A stretch of 7,185 nt of DNA from Candidatus Methylomirabilota bacterium (GCA_016208645.1 JACQXP010000180.1:1-7185); one strand, 5' to 3'. Positions 1 through 6,838 are shown, counted from the stretch's first letter. Made by a program: numbers and translations. The notes: generated by a model not told the origin, from the sequence alone.

Positions 1-15
1 ACCGGAAAGGGTCAA

Positions 16-1344
16 TCAGACGACGTGCCAGTTGGGGTGGGTGCGGGCGGCGGCGCGCAATCGGCGCGGGAGCCAACCCTTCAGGCCCGGGGTGAGGTAC
101 ATCACGGGGTGCAGGCAGTCGCGGTCCCTCTCGATCACCCCCTCGGCCTTGGCCTGCTCGGCCAGCGGGGTGAAGGGGAGAATCCGGATCCCGGCGGAGA
201 GCTGCACGTGGGCCGGATCCAGCCGCGCGATGAGGGCCAGCGTCCGCTCGACCGTCTCCCGGGTCTCGCCCGGCCGGCCGAAGATCACCGAGAGGACCAG
301 GGGGACCCCGGCGGCACGGAGCGGTTCCGCGGTGGCGAGGAGGTCGGCCAGGTGTCGGTCGAGGTCGCGGAGGGGCTCCTGGAGGGGCCCGGGGCCGGCC
401 AGCAGGGCCATCCGGCAGCCCGCCCTGCGCATCAGGTCGGCCAGCTCGCCGTCCATGTGGCCCGGCTGCAGGCCCGTGGCCCATTCGAGGTGAAGCCGCG
501 CCTTGCAGAGCGCCCGACACAGGGCCTTGGCGTCCGGGACCGGGACATTGAAGCCCGAGTCGGCCAGGAAGACCCTTCGAATCCCGAAGCGCGCGCGCAG
601 CTCCCGGAGGTCGTCGAGCAGCCCAGGGATGGGACGCGGGATCGGACCCGGCATCGCCGACATCGGGATGGGACCGTCAATCCTGGGAACCGGACCTCCG
701 GTCCGGGGGGTCGGACCCTGTGCGCGGAGGTAGGGCCACATCTTGGTCAGGACAGCGATGCCGTATCCCGCCGCCTCGTACCGGGGCAGGTCGAAGGCCT
801 CGTAGCACGGCGAGATCTGCGGGGCGTCCCAGGGACCCGGCGGGTTCACCCGGATCTCACCGCCCGCGCGGCACACCAGGCCGGGGAGATCCCCCCAGGG
901 CGCTCCCCGGTCCAGCCGGTCTACCAGCTCGGGGAGCGACCGGCTGGCATCCCCCGCCAGGAGGAAATCCGGTTCCAGGGCCTCGAAAGCCTCGCGCGGC
1001 AGGAGGCTCACGGCCGGTCCCCCCAAAACGATGGGCACGCCACTGTGTTGGCGACAGGTGCGGATCCAGGTCTGGATATCCGGCAGGAAGCTGTGCCCCG
1101 GTCGGCCCCCGACGGCGTCCAGGTTGCGCACCGAGATCCCGATGAGATCGGGCGAGGATTCGGCGATGGCCCGACGGATGGCCTGGCGGGGCGCCCGGGC
1201 GAACATGAGGTCCAGCAGGTGGACCCGGTGGCGGCTTCCCCGCAGGGCGCCCAGCAGGATGGCCAGGCCCAGGGGGATCGGCCGGATGGGGACGCTGGCG
1301 ACGAAGCGATCGTGGCGATTGCTGCTGACGAGAAGGATTCGCAT
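16..1344 (-). CDS. B12-binding/radical SAM family protein lacking the CxxxCxxC cluster motif (probable pseudoenzyme)
   Basis: A 442-residue protein. Residues 1-155 look like a Rossmann-type cobalamin-binding domain: a first strand MRILLVSSNR, then PIPLGLAILLGALR, GISVRNLD and VPIVLGGPAVSLLP, all typical of B12-binding radical SAM proteins. The DxHxxG cobalamin-ligand motif is not visible, which is common in this class. Residues 195-395 resemble the radical SAM barrel: VFLADSGFNVP (258-268), LEWATGLQP, LMRRAGC, SVIFGRPGETRETV (352-365) and AGIRILPFTPLAEQA. Where the family has TKRGCPxxCxYC, this protein reads TKMWPYLRAQG (200-210), followed by a proline-rich GPxPR repeat (210-240). All three cluster cysteines are missing, and the E-x-G-x-S region has become AGPGPLQ. 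Loss of Fe-S/SAM chemistry is therefore inferred. The start at 1344 is chosen because it begins the first beta strand. No good ribosome site is visible, and an in-frame start at 1407 would overlap the upstream gene. It is the last gene of the apparent operon, 28 bases after the isoaspartyl peptidase gene. Family placement is fairly sure; the function is unknown. Confidence 0.82.
   Translation of the reverse strand: MRILLVSSNRHDRFVASVPIRPIPLGLAILLGALRGSRHRVHLLDLMFARAPRQAIRRAIAESSPDLIGISVRNLDAVGGRPGHSFLPDIQTWIRTCRQHSGVPIVLGGPAVSLLPREAFEALEPDFLLAGDASRSLPELVDRLDRGAPWGDLPGLVCRAGGEIRVNPPGPWDAPQISPCYEAFDLPRYEAAGYGIAVLTKMWPYLRAQGPTPRTGGPVPRIDGPIPMSAMPGPIPRPIPGLLDDLRELRARFGIRRVFLADSGFNVPVPDAKALCRALCKARLHLEWATGLQPGHMDGELADLMRRAGCRMALLAGPGPLQEPLRDLDRHLADLLATAEPLRAAGVPLVLSVIFGRPGETRETVERTLALIARLDPAHVQLSAGIRILPFTPLAEQAKAEGVIERDRDCLHPVMYLTPGLKGWLPRRLRAAARTHPNWHVV
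625..717 (-). repeat. In-frame GPxPRxx repeat replacing the radical SAM cluster loop
   Basis: Residues 210-240 of the radical SAM-like protein read as four degenerate units: GPTPRTG, GPVPRID, GPIPMSAMP and GPIPRPIP. In the DNA the plus strand shows GGAC at 632, 644, 671, 692 and 713, so the last three copies are exactly 21 bases apart. The segment lies where the CxxxCxxC loop and the following segment normally sit. The reading frame is intact on both sides, so the repeat is an in-frame replacement or expansion and not the product of a single frameshift. Confidence 0.8.
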
Positions 1345-1372
1345 GGGATGAACAGCGCGGCCCCGCCGCGCC

Positions 1373-2251
1373 TCAGGGAAGCAGGCGGGGGATTCCGGTA
1401 GCGGCATCCACCGTGGCGGCCGTCATGGCCGGCGTGTTGTGGGCGCAGCCGATGCGACCCTGCCCGTCCACCAGGATGAGGCCGCCCTCCCCCTTCACCT
1501 TGCGGGCCAGGTCGGCGATGGCCTCCTGCGCCGCCCGCATGGGATCCAGGCCGGCTTCCAGGCGGTCCACGGTTGCGCGGGCCAGCGTCACGCGAATGAT
1601 GGGCTCGCCGTGGCCCGTGCAGGACACGGCCCCGCGCCCGTCTTCGGCATAGGTCCCGCATCCGACGAGGGCGCTGTCGCCGACACGGCCCGGATGCTTC
1701 TGTGCCATGCCCCCGGTGGAGGTCGCGGCGGCAACGTGGCCCTGCTGGTCGAACGCCGCGGCCCCCACCGTCCCCATGGCCTCCAGGTCGGCCCGCCGCT
1801 CTTGCCACCAGCGCTGCAACTGCCGCTCCGTGATCAGCTCCTCCGAGGAACACGTCGGGATGCCGACCGCGGCGGCGAAGCGTTCCGCGCCGGCCCCCAC
1901 CAGCAGGACGTGGCGCCCCTGCTCCATGATCCGCCGGGCCAACCGTACGGGATTGCGCAGGTGCTTGACCGCCCCCACGGCCCCGGCCCGCAGCGTGCGG
2001 CCGTCCATGATGGAGGCATCCAGCTCCACCTGGCAGTCGGCGTTCAGCACGGCGCCCCGTCCCGCGTTGAAGACCGGGTCGTCTTCCAGAACCGCCACGG
2101 CGGTTTCCACGGCGTCCACCGCGGACCCGCCGTTCACCAGGATGCGCCAGGCCTCGAGGGCGGCCACCTTCGCGCCCTGTTCTCGGGGGATCCGGAGGTC
2201 CTCGGAGTATTTCCCGGCGCCGCCGTGCACGATGATGCTGGCTCGGATCAT
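1373..2251 (-). CDS. iaaA: Isoaspartyl peptidase/L-asparaginase (Ntn-hydrolase, family T2)
   Basis: A 292-residue plant-type asparaginase/isoaspartyl peptidase. Family members hydrolyse beta-aspartyl (isoaspartyl) dipeptides and L-asparagine. The precursor cleaves itself to expose an N-terminal threonine. The opening SIIVHGGAG, GGSAVDAVETAVAVLEDDPVFNAGRG and LDASIMDG are characteristic. The nucleophile is Thr161 in GTVGA. Downstream, TSTGGM (178-182) precedes PGRVGDS, with Arg189 and Asp192 as expected substrate carboxylate binders, then CGTYAED and SCTGHGE with Thr212-Gly213. The spacing of these residues from the nucleophile fits the family. The length is close to the roughly 300-residue norm. 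The start is supported by an AAGGAG ribosome site (2260-2265 on the complement) 8 bases before ATG. The gene follows the M48 protease stop by 22 bases, which implies cotranscription and suggests a shared role in protein or peptide turnover. No signal peptide is seen, so it is probably cytoplasmic. Active-site residues are complete. Whether peptidase or asparaginase activity dominates cannot be told from the sequence. Confidence 0.93.
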   Translation of the reverse strand: MIRASIIVHGGAGKYSEDLRIPREQGAKVAALEAWRILVNGGSAVDAVETAVAVLEDDPVFNAGRGAVLNADCQVELDASIMDGRTLRAGAVGAVKHLRNPVRLARRIMEQGRHVLLVGAGAERFAAAVGIPTCSSEELITERQLQRWWQERRADLEAMGTVGAAAFDQQGHVAAATSTGGMAQKHPGRVGDSALVGCGTYAEDGRGAVSCTGHGEPIIRVTLARATVDRLEAGLDPMRAAQEAIADLARKVKGEGGLILVDGQGRIGCAHNTPAMTAATVDAATGIPRLLP

Positions 2252-2259
2252 GGCGGTCT

Positions 2260-2265
2260 CTCCTT
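2260..2265 (-). promoter_or_regulatory. Ribosome binding site of the isoaspartyl peptidase gene
   Basis: The complement reads AAGGAG, then 8 bases, then ATG at 2251. It is the clearest Shine-Dalgarno site in the three-gene run and fixes the start. The genes on either side lack an obvious one. Confidence 0.75.
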
Positions 2266-2273
2266 AAGAGCGG

Positions 2274-3551
2274 TCAGGGGCGGGCCCGCGTCCTGCCGGC
2301 GTACTCCCCGGCCAGGCGGATCCGCTCCGCCACCGGGGGGTGCGTGTAGAGCAGCCAGACCACTGCCGGCGGCGGCGTGAGGTCGGCCAGATTGGACCGC
2401 GCGAGCTGCACCTCGGAGCGGATGAAGGCCGTGGCGTTTCCCGTGAGCGCCAGCGACGTCCGGTCCGCCTCCCGCTCGAAGTAACGTGAGATCCCATTCT
2501 GGATGGGCAGGCTCACCAGGTTCAGCACGAAGAGCACGAGGAGGAACAGGGGCAGGCCGGCCACGTCCGCGGGTCCCGCCAGGTGAAAGCCGCCCCGGCG
2601 GACCGCCCAGTCCAGGGTGCGGGCAGCGCACCAGAGGGCGATCCCCATGCCGAGCAGGCTCAGGCCGATCCCCTTCCAGATGTGGGCCCGCTTCCAGTGG
2701 CCGATCTCGTGCGCCACCACCAGTTCCACCTCGTCGGGATTGCTCCCCGCGAGGAGGGTATCGTAGAGGACGATCCGCTTCGTGCGCCCCAGCCCCGTGA
2801 AGTAGGCGTTGCCCTTCCGGGTGCGGCGGCTGGCGTCCATCTCGTACACCTGGTCCACCGGGACCCCCGCCCGCCCCGCCAGGGCGATCACGCGCTGGCG
2901 CAGGTCGGGATCGCGAAGGGGGCGGATGGTGTTGAACAGGGGATCAATGACGATGGGCGCGAGCATGACAAGCAGGACCATGACGGCGGCGACCAGGCCC
3001 CACGCGGGCAGGACCCAGCGCCCTGGGTACCGGCGCCACAGGAGGGCCACAAGGGAACCCAGGGGCACGGCCAGGGCGAGCGTGAGGAGGAGGCTCTTGA
3101 TCCGGTCCACCAGCCAGGCAGCCCGTGTCTGGGTGGAGAGGCCGAAGGCATGCTCGCGGACGAATCCGGCGTAGTACCCGAAGGGGAGCGCGAGGAGTTC
3201 GAAGACCAGGACGAGCAGGGCCAGGTAGACGGCCACGGCCACGGCGGGATGGGCCGGTGCCAGGCGCACCGCCAGGTTCCGGAGGGCGGCCGATGCCGGC
3301 GTCCCGACGAGGAGCAGGAGGATCACCAGGCGGAGGGCGATCCCGGCGGCGAAGAGCCGGTAGCGCCCGCCCATGTAGGCCCGCCCGCGGGCAACGTCAT
3401 CCGGCGTGAAGTGGGCCGCGATCTCGGCCGGCAGGTTTCCGGCGGTGGAGGCCGCCCAGGCGGGGGAGCTGGGGGTGAAGGGAGAAATCATCAGAATGGT
3501 TGCCAGGGAGACAACCAGCGAGAGCAGGCCGGATGCCCGTCTGGCCGTCAT
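2274..3551 (-). CDS. M48 family membrane metalloprotease, Ste24/CAAX-protease type
   Basis: A 425-residue integral membrane zinc protease. The catalytic motif is HEIGH at 281-285 (His281 and His285 bind zinc, Glu282 is the general base). The third ligand is probably Glu359 in SRYFEREAD. Other Ste24 hallmarks are DPLFN (203-207), EMDASRRTRKGNAYFTGLG, TKRIVLYDTLL and the terminal THPPVAERI with His404. Hydrophobic segments lie near 8-34, 65-86, 102-125, 151-172, 180-203, 292-312 and 328-350, consistent with the multi-span Ste24 barrel. Bacterial members are thought to act in membrane protein quality control; CAAX prenyl-protein processing is a eukaryotic role and should not be assumed. The first hydrophobic stretch ends in AWAAS and looks like a signal peptide ahead of the usual N-terminal domain. 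The ATG at 3551 has no clear ribosome site but overlaps the TGA of a 26-codon frame (ATGA), so translational coupling is possible. Residue 60 is an alternative start but would remove family-like sequence (HFTPDDVARGRAY). Confidence 0.92.
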   Translation of the reverse strand: MTARRASGLLSLVVSLATILMISPFTPSSPAWAASTAGNLPAEIAAHFTPDDVARGRAYMGGRYRLFAAGIALRLVILLLLVGTPASAALRNLAVRLAPAHPAVAVAVYLALLVLVFELLALPFGYYAGFVREHAFGLSTQTRAAWLVDRIKSLLLTLALAVPLGSLVALLWRRYPGRWVLPAWGLVAAVMVLLVMLAPIVIDPLFNTIRPLRDPDLRQRVIALAGRAGVPVDQVYEMDASRRTRKGNAYFTGLGRTKRIVLYDTLLAGSNPDEVELVVAHEIGHWKRAHIWKGIGLSLLGMGIALWCAARTLDWAVRRGGFHLAGPADVAGLPLFLLVLFVLNLVSLPIQNGISRYFEREADRTSLALTGNATAFIRSEVQLARSNLADLTPPPAVVWLLYTHPPVAERIRLAGEYAGRTRARP

Positions 3552-3676
3552 CTGGCAGCGTCGCCGGGAGCCAGGCGCCCGAGCACCCGGTGGCGGGTAC
3601 CCGGTCGCCGGGTGCCTGAGAAGCGCATCAGTTCAACATCCCCAGCAGGCGGTGGAGTTCCCGGCGCGCAGCCACG
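3552..3676. other. Intergenic spacer with inverted repeat and mini-ORFs
   Basis: 125 bases between the SH3-like gene and the protease gene. They hold the inverted repeat at 3583-3615 and, on the minus strand, two short reading frames (3628-3675 and 3548-3628) linked by stop-start overlaps. No promoter with convincing -35 and -10 boxes, and no T-tract terminator, is visible on either strand, so read-through from the SH3-like gene is likely. Confidence 0.55.
3583..3615. repeat. GC-rich inverted repeat with nested palindrome
   Basis: GCACCCGG (3583-3590) pairs with CCGGGTGC (3608-3615). Between them is the perfect palindrome CGGGTACCCG (3594-3603). The element is built of CCGGT/CGGGT words every 7-8 bases. 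It could form a stem in RNA read from either strand, but no U-run follows, so it is not a standard intrinsic terminator. It shares sequence with the repeat at 4725-4797. Confidence 0.65.
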
Positions 3677-4633
3677 TCAGTCGGGGCGTTGCTCGACGAG
3701 CTGGCCGTCCAGGGTCACCGTGAAGCGGTTCCTGGCCCCGGCGCGGTCGAAGGCCCGCAGGGCGATGCGATTGGCGGCGGCATGCAGGACCGGGGGCGGC
3801 ACCTGGACGAAGAAGTCGCCGTCTTCCTTCCAGAACCGGTATCGTTCAGGCAGGAGGAATACGGAGTGCAGGTTGGTCCCATCCACGTTCACGACGAACA
3901 GGCCGGGCGGGACCGCCTCGCCCTGCTCGTCGATGTCGCGGTAAAAGTACACCTCGCCCCGCGCCTCGTGCAGCACCGGGTAGGAGCCGATCGCCAGGAG
4001 GGTGCGGGTCCGGCCGTCCGCGGAGAATTTCTCGATCCGCTCAATCGTCCGCTCCACGGTGGGGTCCTTGACCGGGCGCTCGGAATCCAGCTGGCACATG
4101 AACCACTCGCCGTGACTGGCCCAGATGGGTTTCCCCTCGATGGGTCCCAGCCGGCGGGTCTGCTGCCAGTCGTTCTGGACCAGCCAGAGTTCCCGAGCCA
4201 GCGCCCCGTCCACCGTGGGGCGCAGGTTGACGATCAGGAGCGGATTCCCGCGGGGCGAGCGAAACTCTTCGCGGCTGACGGAGACGAGGTCGGTGCGGAT
4301 GAAGCCGTGCGTCTCCTCGGTGACCCGGACCTTCACCCACAGATCTCCCCGCTCGTCGAAGATATACAGGGGCTGCCCCTTGCCGGGCTTGCGGCCGATG
4401 ATCTCATAGGTCTCCCCTGGGCGGGTCGTCTTGATGACCTTGGCGGAGACCTGGGGCATCTGCCGGATCAGGACGTCCCGGCCGAGGATCAGGGCATCCA
4501 CCGCCCGGGCGTCTCCGGCCCGAAGAAGCCCGGCCAGGAGAAGCATGGCCAGCCATCCCCCGGTGCGTCTCTGAAGCAGCCGAGCCACCTGGGAGCGTCG
4601 CAGGAGGGGGGGTGTGCGCGCCATACGGGACAT
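3677..4633 (-). CDS. Exported SH3-like (bacterial SH3) domain protein of unknown function
   Basis: I do not recognise a named family. From the ATG at 4633 the protein has 318 residues. An arginine-rich N-region is followed by a hydrophobic core WLAMLLLAGLL (27-37) and a likely cleavage site after DARA (44), so export is predicted. Residues 48-120 look like a bacterial SH3 domain: VLIRQMPQVSAKVIKTTRPGE, a YEIIG strand, DLWVKVRV and a closing GFIRTDLVSV. The rest is beta-rich. Segments such as GEVYFYRD with GLFVVNVDGTNL recall TolB-like propeller blades, but there are too few clear copies to call a propeller. No catalytic motif is seen, and Cys180 is the only cysteine in the predicted mature chain. 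Start choice is uncertain. A GTG at 4669 would add 12 residues and has a poor ribosome site. AAGGAG lies 3 bases before the ATG at 4633 and 12 bases before a further ATG at 4624. It sits between ligA and the protease gene and may act with the latter at the envelope. Confidence 0.75.
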   Translation of the reverse strand: MSRMARTPPLLRRSQVARLLQRRTGGWLAMLLLAGLLRAGDARAVDALILGRDVLIRQMPQVSAKVIKTTRPGETYEIIGRKPGKGQPLYIFDERGDLWVKVRVTEETHGFIRTDLVSVSREEFRSPRGNPLLIVNLRPTVDGALARELWLVQNDWQQTRRLGPIEGKPIWASHGEWFMCQLDSERPVKDPTVERTIERIEKFSADGRTRTLLAIGSYPVLHEARGEVYFYRDIDEQGEAVPPGLFVVNVDGTNLHSVFLLPERYRFWKEDGDFFVQVPPPVLHAAANRIALRAFDRAGARNRFTVTLDGQLVEQRPD

Positions 4634-4685
4634 GCACTCCTTCAGAATCCGGTGGGACAGCCGAGGCACGACCCCGATTGCGGCG

Positions 4686-4716
4686 GTAGCATGGCGGAAA
4701 GCCTCGCGAAAGTCAA
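4686..4716 (-). promoter_or_regulatory. Weak candidate promoter for the SH3-like gene
   Basis: On the minus strand TTGACT (complement of 4711-4716) is followed after 19 bases by TGCTAC (complement of 4686-4691). The -35 is good, but the -10 is poor and the spacing long. It lies about 50 bases before the proposed start. If it is not real, the gene must be read from ligA. Confidence 0.3.
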
Positions 4717-4724
4717 TCGCCTCG

Positions 4725-4797
4725 ATATCCGGCGATTCGGCAATCCGGTAACTCGGAACGCCCTGATTGCCCGGTCGCCCAATCGCCGGGTTGCCTG
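4725..4797. repeat. 8-bp CGG-punctuated short tandem repeat, intergenic
   Basis: Four consecutive octamers end in CGG: ATATCCGG (4725-4732), CGATTCGG (4733-4740), CAATCCGG (4741-4748) and TAACTCGG (4749-4756). Looser copies follow to about 4797, including CCCGG...CCGGG, which can pair. The distal part (4770-4797) matches 3600-3618 except for one 8-base insertion, CCAATCGC or its equivalent, and a single-base difference. The element is non-coding and lies between the ligA stop and the SH3-like gene. Confidence 0.6.
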
Positions 4798-4808
4798 CCT
4801 GGCCAGGC
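4797..4808. repeat. 12-bp perfect palindrome abutting the ligA stop codon
   Basis: GCCTGGCCAGGC is fully self-complementary and begins at the base immediately after the ligA stop codon (4809-4811). It may form a small stem at the 3' end of the ligA message. No T-tract follows on the minus strand, so termination, if it occurs here, is not of the standard intrinsic type. Confidence 0.55.
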
Positions 4809-6818
4809 TCAGGCTCGCTCCAGCAACGCCTGAAAGCCCGCCTCGTCCAGGATCGGGGTTCCCAGGCGCTTGGCCTCCTCGACCTTGGAGCCGGGATCCT
4901 TGCCGACGATCACATAGTCCGTCTTCTTACTGATGGACGAGGTCACGCGGCCGCCCTGCCGCTGGATGGCGGCCTTGGCCTCGTCGCGGGTCATCTGCGT
5001 GAGCGCCCCGGTCAGGACGAAGGTCTTCCCCAGGAGGGGCTTCGGACCGGCGGAGGCCTCGTCCTCCATCTTCACCCCCGCCTCCCGCAAGGCGGCGATG
5101 AGGCGGCGGTTCTCCGGCTGCTGGAAGAACAGGGCCACGCTGGCCGCGATGCGCGGGCCGATGCCGTGGACGGCGGCCAGTTGCACCTCGGTGGCGTGGG
5201 ACAGTCGCTCCATGCTGCCGAACTCCGCCGCCAGGATCCGGGCCACGTTCTCGCCCACGTAGCGGATGCCCAGGGCGAAGAGCAGGGGGGCGAGTCCCCG
5301 GCCCTTGCTCGCCTGGATGGCCGCGTGCAGGTTGGTCGCCGATTTCTCCGCCAGGCGTTCGAGTTCCGCGAGCTGGGTCACGCCGAGCCCGTACAGATCG
5401 GCGAATGTCCGGACGAGCTCCCGGTCCACCAACTGTTCGACCACGGCCTCGCCCAGGTGCTCGATGTCCATGGCCCGACGGCTGCCGTAGTGGAGGAGCC
5501 CCTCCTTGAGCCTGGCGGGACAGGCGGAGTTGGCGCAGCGGGAGACGACCTCGCCCTCGGGACGGAAGGCGGCCGAGCCGCATACCGGGCAGGTCGCCGG
5601 GAAAGCGAACGGCCTGGATTCCGGCGGACGCTTCTCCGTCACGACGCGGAGGATGTGGGGGATCACGTCCCCCGCGCGTTCGACGATCACCGTGTCCCCC
5701 TGGCGGACATCCAGCCGCTCGATCTCGTCGGCGTTGTGCAGGGTGGCGCGGCTGATGGTGGCCCCGGCGATCTCCACCGGATCTAACAGCGCCGAGGGGG
5801 TAAGCGCCCCCGTCCTCCCGACGTTCACCAGGATCTGCCGGATCACCGTGGTCGCCTGCTGGGCAGGGAACTTGTAGGCCACGGCCCAGCGGGGATGGTG
5901 CGTGGTGGATCCCAGGCGCCGCTCTTGGTCGAGGGAATCCACCTTCACCACCACCCCGTCGGCATCGTAGCCGAGGCGCATCCGGTCCTGCTCCAGCTCG
6001 GCACAGGCGGCGACGGCCGCCTGGATGTCGGCGCAGCGTCGCGAGCGGGGGTTGATCTTGAAGCCGGCCTTGCCCAGCGCCTGCATGGCGTCCCAGTGCG
6101 CGGTGAAGGGGTTCGGCTCCGCGTCGGTCACGGCGTAGATGAAGATGTCCAGGGGCCGCTTCGCCGTGATGCCGGAGTCCTTCTGCCGGAGGGAGCCGGC
6201 CGCGGCGTTGCGGGGGTTGGCGAAGGGCTCTTCGCCTTCCGCTTCCAGCGTGCGGTTCAGCGTCTCGAAGGCCTCGTGGGCCATGAAGACCTCGCCCCGG
6301 ACCTCCAGCACGTCGAGGTCCGCCAGGGGTCCCCGCAGGCGCAGGGGGATCGTCCGCACCGTCTTCAGGTTCTGGGTGATCTCCTCGCCCAGCCGGCCGT
6401 CGCCCCGGGTGGCCCCCCGGACCAGGCGCCCCCGTTCGTACAGCAGGGCGACGCCCAGGCCGTCCACCTTGGGCTCGCACACGTAGGTGAAGATTTCGCC
6501 CGGGAGGGCGCGCTGGAGGCGCGCTTCGAACTCCCGGATCTCGCCGGCGGAGTAGGCGTTGTCCAGGCTCAGCATCGGCACCCGGTGCTGGACCGAGGCG
6601 AAGCCTTCGGCGATCGCCCCGCCGACGCGCTGGGTGGGGGAATCGGGGGTGATCACCTCCGGGTATGCCGCCTCCAGCTCCCGGAGCTGATTGAACAGGC
6701 GATCGTATTCGGCGTCGGAGATCTCCGGCCGGTTCAGGATGTAGTAGCAGTAGTCGTGGTGGTGCAGGCGCGAGCGGAGTTTCTCGACGCGGGTAGCGAG
6801 ATCCGTTTTGGCAGGCAT
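4809..6818 (-). CDS. ligA: NAD-dependent DNA ligase LigA
   Basis: A 669-residue enzyme of full usual length. It seals 3'-OH/5'-phosphate nicks using NAD+ in replication and repair. Domain Ia (1-70) carries the NMN-binding set YY...SDAEYD (Tyr25, Tyr26, Asp35, Tyr38, Asp39). The adenylated lysine is Lys117 in EPKVDGLGV; the family more often has LAV here. Next come EVRGEVF (172-178), NPRNAAAGSLRQ (201-212), DGVVVKV (287-293) and WAVAYKF with Lys316. The OB fold starts near VGRTGALTPSA. The zinc finger uses Cys410, Cys413, Cys428 and Cys433. Helix-hairpin-helix repeats span about 435-580 (GIRYVGENVA, VHGIGPRIAAS), and a BRCT domain closes the protein (594-669, GKTFVLTGAL). The start at 6818 is preferred because it yields the standard N-terminus and has AGGGGA 7 bases upstream. 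The frame stays open for 115 more codons to 7163, but that stretch contains the candidate promoter and no family sequence. The gene looks intact and functional. Confidence 0.98.
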   Translation of the reverse strand: MPAKTDLATRVEKLRSRLHHHDYCYYILNRPEISDAEYDRLFNQLRELEAAYPEVITPDSPTQRVGGAIAEGFASVQHRVPMLSLDNAYSAGEIREFEARLQRALPGEIFTYVCEPKVDGLGVALLYERGRLVRGATRGDGRLGEEITQNLKTVRTIPLRLRGPLADLDVLEVRGEVFMAHEAFETLNRTLEAEGEEPFANPRNAAAGSLRQKDSGITAKRPLDIFIYAVTDAEPNPFTAHWDAMQALGKAGFKINPRSRRCADIQAAVAACAELEQDRMRLGYDADGVVVKVDSLDQERRLGSTTHHPRWAVAYKFPAQQATTVIRQILVNVGRTGALTPSALLDPVEIAGATISRATLHNADEIERLDVRQGDTVIVERAGDVIPHILRVVTEKRPPESRPFAFPATCPVCGSAAFRPEGEVVSRCANSACPARLKEGLLHYGSRRAMDIEHLGEAVVEQLVDRELVRTFADLYGLGVTQLAELERLAEKSATNLHAAIQASKGRGLAPLLFALGIRYVGENVARILAAEFGSMERLSHATEVQLAAVHGIGPRIAASVALFFQQPENRRLIAALREAGVKMEDEASAGPKPLLGKTFVLTGALTQMTRDEAKAAIQRQGGRVTSSISKKTDYVIVGKDPGSKVEEAKRLGTPILDEAGFQALLERA

Positions 6819-6825
6819 GGCGTTG

Positions 6826-6831
6826 TCCCCT
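6826..6831 (-). promoter_or_regulatory. ligA ribosome binding site
   Basis: The complement reads AGGGGA, 7 bases before the ATG at 6818. This supports the 669-residue product over the longer in-frame alternative. Confidence 0.65.
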
Positions 6832-6838
6832 GCGTTTC

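Noticed and set aside
625..760. A frameshift hiding the CxxxCxxC motif of the radical SAM-like protein
   Set aside because: The other two minus-strand frames do not contain the expected TKRGCPxxCxYC-type sequence, and family-like residues (TK..PY before, DLRELRARFG after) are in the same frame. A CRRC string in one alternative frame is chance.
25..1401. Long plus-strand frame opposite the radical SAM-like gene (similar ones opposite the other genes, for example 2583-3944, 3689-4933 and 5895-6863)
   Set aside because: Antisense open frames are expected in GC-rich coding DNA. Their products are His/Gly/Arg/Pro-rich without recognisable motifs, while the minus-strand genes carry clear family motifs.
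1345..1407. Start of the radical SAM-like protein at 1407
   Set aside because: It would overlap the isoaspartyl peptidase gene by 35 bases and add 21 residues without family similarity. The beta strand typical of the domain begins at the ATG at 1344.
3583..3615. Intrinsic terminator after the SH3-like gene
   Set aside because: The stem is good but no T-tract follows on the minus strand, so standard Rho-independent termination is not supported.
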